Shown here: piece by piece, positions 43,206 through 55,500 of the stretch
How the letters are laid out: every line of letters begins with the position of its first letter
Position numbering within the stretch: the first letter of the stretch is position 1
Assembly (NCBI GenBank): GCA_958295785.1
Contig: OY282377.1
Span: forward strand, 3,784,896 to 3,848,895
DNA length: 64,000 nucleotides
Direction: 5' to 3'
Source of the DNA: an uncultured Latescibacterota bacterium
GTDB lineage: Bacteria > Latescibacterota > UBA2968
Made by a program: the position numbers and the translations under genes
Notes under the pieces: model-generated
What the model was told of the DNA's origin: nothing
The model's database searches: none
Seen by the model: the letters and a program-made list of their open reading frames with translations, nothing else

Positions 43206-43685
43206 CTAAAACTGAATCGTCAATATCTGCGTCCCTCGGTCATACGCGCTCTCGAATCGCGGCAAGGGGGCTGTTGCCGGGCCTCGCAGAACCGCACCTG
43301 TCGTCCTGTCAAATAACGCGCCGTGACATTCGCACCAGATTTGCGGATCGCCTTCGCCCGGCAAATTCACCTCACAGCGCTGATGGGTACACAGAGAACT
43401 CAAAACCAAAAACGCTTCTTCCGACAGGCGAATGATGATCACGGGCTCGCCGCCGTGTTGCCCCTCAAAAATCTGTTTTACCGCACCGCCCACCTGTGCC
43501 AATGCGGGCGCATCCGCCACATTGAACCGCACGGCCACGTCGGACGATTTTAACACATCGGTCTCACACCCCGCGATCCATCCGGCGCACATGCACCCGC
43601 CCACGAGCGCGAGGGTCTGCGTCAAAAATGCCCTTCTTTCAGCGTCCTGTATCTCTCCCACAGGCTTTTTGCACGTCTGCGCCAT
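43206..43685 (-). CDS. Exported Rieske [2Fe-2S] protein
   Basis: 159 residues. The cluster ligands are CTHQRCEV and CECHGALFD. The N-terminus has a twin-arginine-like ERRAFLTQTLALVGG and a possible lipobox ending WIAGC, so it may be Tat-exported and lipid-anchored, as suits a folded iron-sulphur protein. It overlaps the YceI gene stop by one base, showing co-translation. Probable electron carrier at the periplasmic face of the membrane. Confidence 0.87.
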   Translation of the reverse strand: MAQTCKKPVGEIQDAERRAFLTQTLALVGGCMCAGWIAGCETDVLKSSDVAVRFNVADAPALAQVGGAVKQIFEGQHGGEPVIIIRLSEEAFLVLSSLCTHQRCEVNLPGEGDPQIWCECHGALFDRTTGAVLRGPATAPLPRFESAYDRGTQILTIQF

Positions 43686-44383
43686 TACTCGTTCTCCTCC
43701 GCGATTGTTGAACCAAAAAAGTTCGCTTTTAAGTGGATCTCCGTCCCGACCCGACTGCCTACCAACCCGCGTGTCCCTGCAATATCAAAATCCTTCAATG
43801 CAATCTGAAACGCCCCCTTGACCACGAAAAAATCCCCCGGTGCCCGTTTCTCGGTCTGATCCGACGCCAACAAATACGTGGCTTCAAACGGAATTTCCAT
43901 TTCCTTATCTACGCCGTGCAAAGAAAACGCGCCCATCGCCACCCCTTGAATGGTCGCCTTGGTTTTGTCCGCCTGTACAGATACATCTTTCAGGCCCGCG
44001 ATTTCAAACGCTATCGCCGGAAATTGTTTTGCATCCATCCAGTCCGCGCCGTGCAAATGCTCGTCGCGCCTCTTTATCCCCGTTTCCATGCTCGCAACTT
44101 GCACCTCAATTTTTCCGGTCATCGCTTCCACATGCGCCGGGTTCAGTTTTAATGCGCCCGAAATCTCCGACGCGGTGCCGTGAATCTCTTCCAGCGGTGC
44201 CGTGCTCACAAATTGAATCTGATTCTTGCCGACCCGATTGCTCAACACAACGGTCTGCACGCCTTCAACTGGCAGCCCCAATGCATGTGCTGAAGGGGGT
44301 TCATTCAATGCGGTTTCTGCCCAAACCTGTTGCGTGCCCACACACCCGGCGAATAACAAACCGACCATCCATTGTTTCGTCAC
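43685..44383 (-). CDS. YceI family periplasmic protein
   Basis: 232 residues with a cleavable signal (WMVGLLFAGCVGTQQVWA; the FAGC could also be a lipobox). The YceI lipocalin-like barrel is recognised by VSTAPLEEIHGTASEISGAL, GIKRRDEHLHGADWMDA and FPAIAFEI. Family members bind isoprenoid lipids such as quinones or polyprenols. Coupling to a Rieske protein suggests a quinone- or redox-related role; that is inference. Confidence 0.87.
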   Translation of the reverse strand: MTKQWMVGLLFAGCVGTQQVWAETALNEPPSAHALGLPVEGVQTVVLSNRVGKNQIQFVSTAPLEEIHGTASEISGALKLNPAHVEAMTGKIEVQVASMETGIKRRDEHLHGADWMDAKQFPAIAFEIAGLKDVSVQADKTKATIQGVAMGAFSLHGVDKEMEIPFEATYLLASDQTEKRAPGDFFVVKGAFQIALKDFDIAGTRGLVGSRVGTEIHLKANFFGSTIAEENE

Positions 44384-44460
44384 GCTTTACCTCCTCGGTT
44401 GCAGATTGAGATGAAGAACTGACGTTACGCAGTATTCAGATCGGCTCTCCATATATAAAA

Positions 44461-44494
44461 CAAGGGGTTACGTCAAAATTAACGCAACCCCTTG
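44461..44494 (-). terminator. Rho-independent terminator of tRNA-Pro
   Basis: Read on the minus strand: CAAGGGGTT, a loop, AACCCCTTG, then TTTTATAT. It begins eight bases after the encoded CCA of the tRNA. Confidence 0.85.
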
Positions 44495-44501
44495 CTCTGA
44501 G

Positions 44502-44578
44502 TGGTCGGGGCGAGAGGATTTGAACCTCCGGCCTCCTGCTCCCGAAGCAGGCGCTCTACCGGGCTGAGCCACGCCCCG
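44502..44578 (-). tRNA. tRNA-Pro (anticodon CGG)
   Basis: 77 bases including the encoded CCA. The acceptor CGGGGCG pairs with CGCCCCG, D-arm GGCTCAGCC, anticodon stem-loop CCTGC-TTCGGGA-GCAGG giving anticodon CGG, and T-loop GGTTCAAATCC. No intron or truncation. Confidence 0.95.
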
Positions 44579-44628
44579 TTTGCTATGCTTAAAAATACCA
44601 AAATCTCATTTTGAAGCAAGAAAAACAT

Positions 44629-44959
44629 TTACTCCTGAAATGTCGCAACAGCCTCATCGACCGAATCGTAGAGATCGAAAATTTTGATGAGTTGCGTCTG
44701 GACAAAAATGCTGATCACATGATCGTGGGCATTGGCGAGTTTCAAATCGCCCTCGGCCTTGCGTAAGCGTTGCAACAGCGCGGTCAAAACCCCGAATGCC
44801 ATGCTGTTCAACCACCGCACTTGCCCCAAATCCAAAACCATCTGCATCTCCGCATTTTGGGCGAGAACCTCGGTGACGTACTCCGTCAACTCCGACATCT
44901 CGCGGTCCGTCACCTGACCGTTGAGCTTGATGATGCGAACATTCCCCCGCATTGTTTCT

Positions 44960-44970
<11 letters not shown>
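44629..44970 (-). CDS. STAS-domain (anti-sigma factor antagonist-like) protein
   Basis: 113 residues. The fold runs [20 protein letters not shown] then [19 protein letters not shown]. In SpoIIAA/RsbV the switch region is DSSGLGV with the second serine phosphorylated; here it is NSMAFGV, so the usual phospho-site is methionine and only the preceding serine is kept. It overlaps the hybrid-kinase gene by 11 bases. A partner for the RsbW-like kinase domain at 49416 is plausible. Confidence 0.84.
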
Positions 44971-47539
<2,569 letters not shown>

Positions 47540-47541
47540 GC

Positions 47542-48090
47542 TCAAAATATCTCATTGAGGTTCAAAGTGAAACCGCGCAATGTGGGCGAAGTCAATATTT
47601 CCCCTTCGCGGTAGGTGTTCACGACCTCGAACCCGCGCTCGCCCAGCAACAGCACTGTTGCGGTTTTTGCGATGGCATCCACCATCCAGTACTCTTGCAC
47701 GCCGTGCATCGCATACAGGGTGCGCTTAAACGTCTTGTCGCGTGCAGCCGTAGAAGGAGACAAAATTTCGATCACCAGATCGGGCGCGCCCTGAATATTT
47801 GCATCGGTGATGATGTGGGCACGCGCATGAGAGACAAATATCAAATCGGGTTGCACCACGTCCAGGTCCGACAGCACCACGTCGAAGGGCGCGTGATAGA
47901 CCCGGCCCAAGCGATTTTCAGACGCGAATTGAATGAGTTTCCATCCGAGCAACGCAGACACGCTCTGGTGAAGTTCTCCCGGTGCAGGGACCACAATCAA
48001 TTCTCCGTCCAAAAGTTCGTAGTACTGGTCTTCCGGCGTATGCAGGTAGTCTTCATAGGTGAACTTGACTCTGGGCTTGGCGATGACCAT
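47542..48090 (-). CDS. Uma2 family (DUF820) nuclease-like protein
   Basis: 182 residues. The PD-(D/E)XK core appears as [26 protein letters not shown] and the K in [20 protein letters not shown]. The family is greatly expanded in some bacteria and of uncertain role. Its stop overlaps the alternative TTG start of the kinase, so it may lead the kinase-STAS operon by chance of insertion. Confidence 0.86.
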   Translation of the reverse strand: MVIAKPRVKFTYEDYLHTPEDQYYELLDGELIVVPAPGELHQSVSALLGWKLIQFASENRLGRVYHAPFDVVLSDLDVVQPDLIFVSHARAHIITDANIQGAPDLVIEILSPSTAARDKTFKRTLYAMHGVQEYWMVDAIAKTATVLLLGERGFEVVNTYREGEILTSPTLRGFTLNLNEIF

Positions 48091-48138
48091 GGTTGCCGTC
48101 CTTTCTCGCGTTTCACCTATCTGCCGCTGAGTTATCCG

Positions 48139-48378
48139 CTATTCATCTTCTGTGCCTTGGGGCATTACCTGCTCTGTAGAGGTCTCGGCAGGGACGGATT
48201 CAAAGAGAAAATTCATCTCTTTCGCGCCGTAAAGCACAATGACCAAAACAATGACCACCACAATCACAATAAGCCCATTCCTCAAGTTTTTTCTTTCGTC
48301 AAAACGGCGCAGAATGTTGCTGAATTTTCGCCGTTCTTCCTGTTCATTGTGGATTCGATCCAAATCCTTGAGATCCAT
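48139..48378 (-). CDS. Small single-pass membrane protein, 79 aa
   Basis: ATG 48378 follows GGAGGTGG. A charged helix of about 33 residues (DLDRIHNEQEERRKFSNIL) precedes a strong membrane helix (GLIVIVVVIVLVIVLYGA) and an acidic tail. No family recognised. It precedes the Uma2-kinase-STAS genes by 48 bases and may be in the same transcript. Confidence 0.55.
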   Translation of the reverse strand: MDLKDLDRIHNEQEERRKFSNILRRFDERKNLRNGLIVIVVVIVLVIVLYGAKEMNFLFESVPAETSTEQVMPQGTEDE

Positions 48379-48695
48379 AAACCACCTCCAAAAAAAGAAA
48401 TTGGGACAGCGATGCTTCGGGCGAAAGGCGAAAAGTGAAAGGGGAGTATCCGCAGATGAAACGCAGGGGCGCGGCCCATGTGCGCCCGAAGATACAAGAT
48501 GCGAGGATAGAACCGTAGCCCCCGTGCCCGCCCAATAAGATTGTACACACAATACCAGAAGTCAACGAAAAATGTACTTCGCCAATTTGTGGTCGCAAAC
48601 CATCTGCTCAAACAATTCTGGTTGACACAACCCCTCAATCCGTTGTACTTATTATCGCGTGCCACAAGGTCGTCCTGCTATGGAGATCAAATACG
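48379..48695. other. Divergent intergenic region with degraded palindromes
   Basis: 317 bases between divergently transcribed signalling genes. Two imperfect GC-rich relatives of the GTAGGGGC repeat lie at about 48460-48535 with a GATACAAGATGCGAGGATAG spacer. Promoters for both directions must lie here, but I see no convincing consensus boxes. Confidence 0.4.
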
Positions 48696-49400
48696 ATGGT
48701 CAACGCCCCAACACGCGATGAATATGACGCGCTCGTTATCGACCGCAACCCCATCCATCGCCACCTGCTCCACGTGTTGCTCAAACAAAAGGGCTATCGG
48801 GTCGCGTCGGCGCGTGAACTGCCCGACCGAGATATATCTTATGGCTTCGCGCTGATCGACATAGATGCGTGTCGAGATGTTGAACAACAACTCGCACAGG
48901 CGCGACCGGGCACCCGCAGTATCGGCCTCGTATCGCGGGAAGAGTACGCCCAACCCTGTCTCGACGCGGGGGCCGCAGCAACGCTGATCCGCCCCGTTCG
49001 CGCAGATCAACTCTTCGCCCTTTTGCAAAACCTGCAATCCCAAAACGCCAGTTCCAAAACGCCGCCGATTGACATAGAGGGCATCATGGCGCGGGTGGGC
49101 GGCAAAATGCAAATCCTCGAAAAGATGGTCGCTATTTTTTTTGAAGAACTGCCCGACCAAATCGCCGCATTGCATCGGGCTATCGACCGGCAGTCGCCCG
49201 AAGACCTGCGCCAAGCCGCCCACGCGCTGAAGGGGGCGGTTGCCAATTTTGACGCCAGCGCGGCCTATCAAACGACCGCCGCACTCGAACAGATGGGCAA
49301 ATCCGGTCACTTGCGCGATGCGCGCACGACCTGCCAGCAACTCGAACGCGAGGTGTCAGCGGTTCAAAACGCGCTTGAAGAACTCATCTCCTCCGCTTAA
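48696..49400 (+). CDS. Degenerate receiver plus intact Hpt protein
   Basis: 234 residues. The N-terminal 115 residues look like a receiver fold without the acidic pocket (DALVIDRNPIHRHLLHVLLK; FALIDIDAC). Residues 120-230 are an Hpt domain with the phospho-acceptor histidine in AAHALKGAVANF. It could take phosphate from the receivers of the hybrid kinase, whose own Hpt has lost the histidine, and pass it to the receiver protein that follows 15 bases downstream. Confidence 0.82.
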   Translation: MVNAPTRDEYDALVIDRNPIHRHLLHVLLKQKGYRVASARELPDRDISYGFALIDIDACRDVEQQLAQARPGTRSIGLVSREEYAQPCLDAGAAATLIRPVRADQLFALLQNLQSQNASSKTPPIDIEGIMARVGGKMQILEKMVAIFFEELPDQIAALHRAIDRQSPEDLRQAAHALKGAVANFDASAAYQTTAALEQMGKSGHLRDARTTCQQLEREVSAVQNALEELISSA

Positions 49401-49415
49401 CCCCGAGTACAAACC

Positions 49416-50267
49416 ATGTCCAAAATACTGATCGCCGAAGACGACGGCCCAACCCGAGTGCTGGTAGAAGCCATACTCAAAGACGCCGGATATACAACAG
49501 AAACGGCGACCGATGGCAAACGGGCTTACGACCGAATCGCCGAGACCCCTTTCGACTTGGTGCTGACCGATATCTGGATGCCCGGGATCAACGGTTTGGA
49601 ACTCTTGTCAAAAATAAAGACCCTGCCCGCGCCGCCGCCCGTCATTGTCATGACCTCTGATGACACGCCAGATACCCTTCTCGAAGCCATCCGCGAACAG
49701 ACATATCACTATATCCCCAAACCCATAGACCCCCAAGAGTTGATTCGCCTCGTCCAAGATGGCCTCAATGCGACCGAGCGGGGAATGGTTATTGAAGTGG
49801 CCTCGGCAACCCCCAACTGGGTCGAAATTTTGGTGCCCTGCGATCAAAAAGCCGCGGCTCGGATGCGAAATTTTGTGATGCAATTGGAAGCCGACCTGCC
49901 CGAAGACCTGCGCGAGACCATCGCCATGTCATTTTACGAACTCCTCGCCAATGCCATTGAATGGGGCGGGCAACTCGACCCGACCAAAAAGGTCCGCATC
50001 GCATTTCTCAGATTTGAACGCATGCTCATGTTTCGCATTGAAGATCCTGGATCGGGCTTTGACATCAACGCGCTTGACCACGCTGCCGTCAACAATCCCA
50101 ACGACCCCATCGCGCACATGAGCATCAGAGAAAACCGCGGGCTGCGCCCGGGAGGATTTGGCTTGTTGATGGTCAAAACGAGCGCGGACGAATTGCTCTA
50201 CAACGAATCGCGCAACGAAGTGGTCTTTGTCAAATACCTCGATAACCCAAAAGACATTTCCGAGTGA
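49416..50267 (+). CDS. Receiver fused to RsbW-like HATPase (anti-sigma kinase type)
   Basis: 283 residues. Receiver domain: EDDGPTR, LVLTDIWMPG with the aspartate, and the lysine in YIPKPIDP. The C-terminal ATPase of the GHKL serine-kinase type has the N-box YELLANAIEWGG, EDPGSGFD and PGGFGLLMVKTSADEL. Such fusions act in partner switching, where phosphorylation of the receiver controls kinase action on a STAS protein. The STAS gene at 44629 is the obvious candidate partner. Confidence 0.86.
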   Translation: MSKILIAEDDGPTRVLVEAILKDAGYTTETATDGKRAYDRIAETPFDLVLTDIWMPGINGLELLSKIKTLPAPPPVIVMTSDDTPDTLLEAIREQTYHYIPKPIDPQELIRLVQDGLNATERGMVIEVASATPNWVEILVPCDQKAAARMRNFVMQLEADLPEDLRETIAMSFYELLANAIEWGGQLDPTKKVRIAFLRFERMLMFRIEDPGSGFDINALDHAAVNNPNDPIAHMSIRENRGLRPGGFGLLMVKTSADELLYNESRNEVVFVKYLDNPKDISE

Positions 50268-50270
50268 CGG

Positions 50271-50762
50271 ATATTATACCAATTTGATTTTTAGTTGTCC
50301 ATATCCTGCCTTCCATCAGGGAGGAATGAGGAACAGACGTTCTGTACGGATCATGGGGTGCTCGTCTCAAGCGTTTGGTTCTGCCTCCATGTGGGTTGCC
50401 TTCGATGCGTTGGCTACGCCTGTGCCTACGGCGTGCGGCGACCGACTTTTTTTCAACAGCAAAAAAAAGGAGGCGAGCGGGGTACAACTGCCTTAGCAGT
50501 TCAAAAATGCCGCTCTCATGCGCCGAGAGGCTGGCACAGCGCAAATCGCTTTTGTAGTAGTACGCCATGCGTTGGCCTGCAAGGTGGGTTGCAAGATGGC
50601 TGTGGGTTGCGAGACGGCCTTGCGCGCTGTGCGCGATGGCATGATCTGATGGTCTTTTGGGATGGCCTTGTTGCCATGGCTTCTTTGAATGATTGGGTAA
50701 GGTCAAGGGAGATCGCTTGCTGGCAACATATCGCATCACATGAGGCCAAGTGAAAATTAAGA
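50271..50762 (+). repeat. MITE-like dispersed repeat A, copy 2
   Basis: 492 bases matching the reverse complement of 10132-10597. The left end reads TTATACCAATTTGATTTTTA; the right end is near GTGAAAATTAAG. It carries an extra stretch of about 40 bases (50462-50510) not in copy 1. It begins four bases after the stop of the receiver-HATPase gene. Confidence 0.7.
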
Positions 50763-50892
50763 TGCGAGTATAGAACCGTAGGGCGATGCCCCTGTGCTCG
50801 CCCGAAGGTGAGAGGCTGACGAGATGAATCGGGCGTTGGTGCCTGATGGGTGCGAACACTTTGCCGTGTATTTGGAAGCAAAAAACAAAGCA

Positions 50893-50931
50893 AAAACGGG
50901 CTGCGAGATTTTTTCACAGCCCGTTTTATTT
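50893..50931 (+). terminator. Strong hairpin with T-run
   Basis: Stem AAAACGGGCTG (50893-50903) and CAGCCCGTTTT (50917-50927), then ATTTTG. It lies about 630 bases after the nearest upstream gene, so it may end a transcript running through the repeat. A GTAGGG-type palindrome is at 50778-50806. I see no convincing gene between 50931 and 51277. Confidence 0.72.
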
Positions 50932-51277
50932 TGCCCACTGGCGCCAGGTGTTTGAAGACAATAGAAAATACAATTACGACCTCTAAAGCCCGTCTTATAT
51001 GGCTTGACGCTTATCCCCCATTGGGTTATTCTATCTGTAACGCTATCAAAGCATGAGCGGCCGTTGTGGCAGTGGGGTGAAGAAGAAGTGAAAAGTTGGA
51101 AAAAATCGGGTGATGACCCCCCCCTTTGGTGTGTGGATCGGTTTGTGAGTGGGTTGTGGGCGTGAGTTGGGAGTAGAAGGGGTCGCTTTGTTGTGGAAGA
51201 AGAGAAACAAGCGCGTGCATGGGCATGGCCTGCGCGCATTGCAGATACGCCTGAGAATAGAGCCAGGGCTGTTCTAA

Positions 51278-52203
51278 GAGTCCCTAACAGAAAGCGTTGC
51301 CATGGCTTTGTGAGAGGCCGCTTTTCTTCTCAGCCCAACCCTTACAACGTCCATGCCCGGCATCTTTACCGGGCGAGGAGGGACAAATGTCCAACCCCCT
51401 CGTGAGCGATGCACTCTGGGAAAAGGCCCCCCCCCTTTTGCCGGTTCCCAAGCCTGGACGGTTCCGCTTTCCTGGCCGTAAGCGCATTGACGACCGCAAG
51501 GCATTGACCGGCATTCTATTCGTCCTGAAGAGCGGCATCCCGTGGGATCAGTTGCCCCAAGAGATGGGGTGGGGTTCCGGGATGACCTGCTGGCGTCGTC
51601 TGAAGGCATGGCATGACGCAGGCGTGTGGGAGCGGCTTCATCATCTGCTGTTGTCCAAACTGCGAGTGGTCGATGGCCTGGCCGGGTCTCGCGCCTGCGT
51701 GGACAGCGCCTCCCTGCGTGCGGTAGGCGCTGGGGGGAAAACCCGGCCCCAATCCCACAGACCGCCGCAAGCCCGGGCGTAAGCATCATGGGATCACCGA
51801 TGCCAACGGGGTGCCTTTGGCCGCGATTGTGCCCGGGGCGAACCGGCCAGATGTGACGCAATGGTTGCCATGGGTGGACGCTGTGCCTGCGGTCAGGGGC
51901 AAACGCGGTCGTCCGCGCCGCAGACCCCAACGGCTGTATGCGGCGCGTGCCTATGACTCGGAGGCGTGCTGGAAGGCCCTGCGTGCGCGCCACATCTGGC
52001 CGGTGATCGCCCGGCGGGGTACAGCGCATGGCAGCGGGTTGGGCGTGTACCGGTGGGTCGTTGAGCGGACGCTGGCCTGGCTCCGGCAGTTTGGCAGCCT
52101 GCGGGTGCGCGACGAACGCAGAGCGGACATCCATGAGGCGTTCCTCTCCATCGGCTGTTCACTCCTCTGTTTCAGATGCTTGATTTCTTTATGTTAGGGC
52201 TTC
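51278..52203. mobile_element. IS5-family (IS1031-like) insertion sequence, 926 bp
   Basis: Ends are GAGTCCCTAACA and, inverted, GAAGCCCTAACA. TAA flanks it on both sides (51275-51277 and 52204-52206), fitting the three-base TNA duplications of the IS1031 subgroup. The terminal 50 to 60 bases at each side match the two arms of the 112-bp MITEs at 13883 and 15104, so this element or a sibling is their parent. Confidence 0.85.
51387..52197 (+). pseudogene. IS5-family transposase with a frame change
   Basis: ATG 51387 follows GAGGAGGG. The N-terminal half (LVSDALWEKAPPLLP; GILFVLKSGIPWDQLPQEMG; CVDSASLRAVGAGGK) is in one frame to TAA 51782. From the run GGGGGGAAAA near 51731-51740 the DDE continuation (GPNPTDRRKPGRKHHGITDA; RRGTAHGSGLGVYRWVVERT; LAWLRQF) is in another frame, ending at TAG 52197. 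One G fewer would join them. Because some IS5 subgroups use programmed shifts to make OrfAB, this copy could still be active. Confidence 0.78.
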
Positions 52204-52204
52204 T

Positions 52205-52285
52205 AAGTCTTTTCGCTGGCTTATTGGCCTCATGTTTATCGCATGGGTTTCAACGATTACCACGATCTTGCTGAATGTCGATTGA
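52205..52285 (+). pseudogene. 3' half of the small membrane protein gene (duplicate)
   Basis: Encodes KSFRWLIGLMFIAWVSTITT and ILLNVD, matching residues 38-63 of the protein at 27906. The 5' half is absent: the IS ends here and the DNA on its other side is unrelated. The following 270 bases, including a terminator at 52317-52347 and the leader repeat at 52503-52550, also match 28098-28360. Confidence 0.75.
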
Positions 52286-52560
52286 CCACCCGCCAAAAAG
52301 CCATCCACAGATGGGAACCGGGGCCGAATTTGACCCCGGTCTTCTTTGTGTTAAAAAGGCGGATCGCGGATGAAACAGATTGCGCGGATTGCACGGATGA
52401 AAGGCGAAAGGCAAAAGCAACCACAGAATGAACGCAGATGAACGCGGATTGAGGCTTGCAGGTAGAGCGGAGGATGCAGCAGGTGGGAAGGCCGTAGCGA
52501 GGTAATCCGCGTCATCCTTTAATCCGCGACAATCCGCGATTCAGACAAATGAGGACAACC

Positions 52561-55500
52561 ATGAACCGTTTCTCTATCCCAACCAAACTGACCGCCTGCG
52601 TTTTCGCGTTGCTCTGCCTCACGTCTGTCGGGTGGGCTTCGCCGCAACCATCCGCAGAGGACAATGTGCATTTTTGCCAAGTTCTCGATTACGAAGACAT
52701 GCGCGCACGCGATAGCCTCTACGCCGCACGCAAGCAGGCGTTTAACCTGAACGTTGGCGAACCTCGCACGGTGCGGATGATCTACTTCTTGCCCAATGAC
52801 CGGCCGTTTCGCGCAGAGGTGGTTGACTCAATGAAAACGACGATCCGTCAGATTCAGACTTTTTTCCGCGATCAGATGCGCGCAAATGGATACGGGGGCA
52901 TGACCTTCCGCTTTGAAACCGACGCAGGGGGCAACCCGATGGTTCATCGCGTAGATGGTCGATACTCCGATAGCCACTATCTTGACAACACATCTAACAC
53001 TGTACTTGACGAGGTTGGACAGGCGTTTGATCGCTCGCTGAACGTCTATCTCATCGTCGTTGACAATAGTATAGATAGAATTGGTCTTGGTGGTGTCAGG
53101 CGGGCGGGAGGAGTGGGCGGTGGCGGTAGAAATGGTGGCTATGGGATGGTTCCAGGCGGATTTGGCTGGCAAACAGTAGCGCATGAACTTGGACATGCAT
53201 TTGGCTTGCGTCACGATTTCCGCAGTGCTGCGTACATTATGGCGTATGGTTCGAGACGGTATCTGTTATCGGCATGTCATGCCGAATTTTTGTCCGTGCA
53301 TCCCTACTTCAATCCCTATATACCAGATGGAGAGACACCGCCGCCAACAGTCGAACTCATTTCATCGCCTCTATATCCAGCAGGCTCAAAAAACGTTTCT
53401 GTCCGATTCAGAGTGAGCGACCCAGATGGACTTCACCAAGTGCTCCTATTGGTTAGAACAAAAGAACCACACTCCGCCGCCGGATTTCTTGAAGTGAAGG
53501 CGTGTCGGGGATTGAATGGCGAAAGAGATGCTGTGGTTCAATTCGATTATGATGGCGTTATTCCGTCTGATGGCAAGACGAGTCTTTTGAATCTCGACGA
53601 TTACAGGATTGTTGCCAAAGCAGTTGACATTTTTGGAAATGTGGAGAGGACTACATTAGAGGTAACTTGCGGGAACTGTCCTATAACGCTGGCAAAAATC
53701 TCAGGCGATAACCAGCAAGGGGCATCAGGGGAAGCACTGACGAACCCGTTTGTCGTTGAAGTGCGGGATAAAAACGGTGTTGGGCTCGCTGGTTTTCCGG
53801 TTAGATTTACCGTCACCGCAGGCGATGGAAGACTCAGCGGGCGGTTCAGTGGTGAGAACGCAACAACCGATGCCAATGGCAGGGCGCAAAGCACATTGAC
53901 GCTTGGAGACTATTCGGGCACAAACACTGTTGAGGCATCTGGCGCTGACCGTAAGGTGGCCTTCAACGCCGTGGGGGTTGGAATGCCTACACCGCCGATT
54001 GGGAGCGATTATCAGACATGGCATTTACCCGTAGGGGCAATCGCTCGCTTGGGAAAAGGAAGAATTGAGGAAGTCGCGTTTTCGCCGGATGGTTCACTTC
54101 TCGCTGTGGCAAGTAGCATTGGCATTTGGCTTTATGACGCGGCGACCTCTCGTGAACTCGCGCTACTCACTGGGCATACGAGTGAGGTCACTTCAGTTTC
54201 GTTTTCGCCCGATGGCAGCACCCTCGCTTCAGGGTCAAATGATCGCTCGGTCAAACTGTGGGATGTGGCAACGAGACGGAATATCGCCACACTTGAGGGG
54301 CATTCGCGTAGTGTCAGATCAGTATCGTTTTCGCCCGATGGTTCAACGCTTGCATCAGGGTCATCGGATAACACGGTCAAGTTGTGGGATGTGGCAACGA
54401 GACGGAACATCGCCACGCTTGAAGGGCATACGGATCGGGTCGGTTCAGTTTCGTTTTCACCCGATGGTTCAACGCTCGCATCTGGGTCATGGGATCGCAC
54501 GGTCAAACTGTGGGATGTGGCAACGAGACAGAACATCGCCACGCTTACAGGGCATACGGATCGGGTCGGTTCAGTTTCGTTTTCACCCGATGGTAGCACC
54601 CTCGCTTCAGGGTCTTATGGCATAGTTCTGCTGTGGGATGTGGCAACGAGACAAAACATCGCCACGCTTACAGGGCATACGCATCGGGTCAGTTCAGTTT
54701 CGTTTTCGCCCGATGGTTCAACGCTCGCTTCAGGGTCATGGGATGACACGATCAAACTGTGGGATGTGGCAACGAGACAAAACATCGCTACGCTTACAGG
54801 GCATACGCATCGGGTCGGTTCAGTTTCGTTTTCACCCGATGGTAGCACCCTCGCTTCAGGGTCTTATGGCATAGTTCTGCTGTGGGATTTGGCAACGAGA
54901 AATGTGGCAACGAGACAGAACATCGGACATTCGAATGAGGTCCTTTCAGTTTCGTTTTCGCCCGATGGCAGAATCCTCGCATCTGGGTCATGGGATCGCA
55001 CGGTCAAACTGTGGGATGTGGCAACGAGACGGAACATCGCCACACTTGAGGGACATTCGAATGAGGTCCTTTCAGTTTCGTTTTCGCCCGATGGCAGAAT
55101 CCTCGCATCTGGGTCATGGGATCGCACGGTCAAACTGTGGGATGTGGCAACGAGACGGAACATCGCCACACTTGAGGGACATTCGAATGGGGTCAATTCC
55201 GTTTCGTTTTCACCCGATGGTAGCACCCTCGCTTCAGGGGCATCTCAAGAGGTCAAACTGTGGGATGTGGCAACGAGACAGAACATCGCCACGCTTACAG
55301 GGCATACGGATCGGGTCGGTTCAGTTTCGTTTTCACCCGATGGTTCAACGCTCGCATCTGGGTCATGGGATCGCACGGTCAAACTGTGGGATGTGGCAAC
55401 GAGACGGAACATCGCCACGCTTACAGGGCATACGGATCTGGTCCTTTCAGTTTCGTTTTCGCCCGATGGTAGCACCCTCGCTTCAGGGTCATATCGAGAG

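Noticed and set aside
51010-51180. Tryptophan-rich open stretch (RPLWQWGEEEVKSWKKSG) upstream of the IS5 element
   Set aside because: No start signal and no recognisable family; left unannotated.
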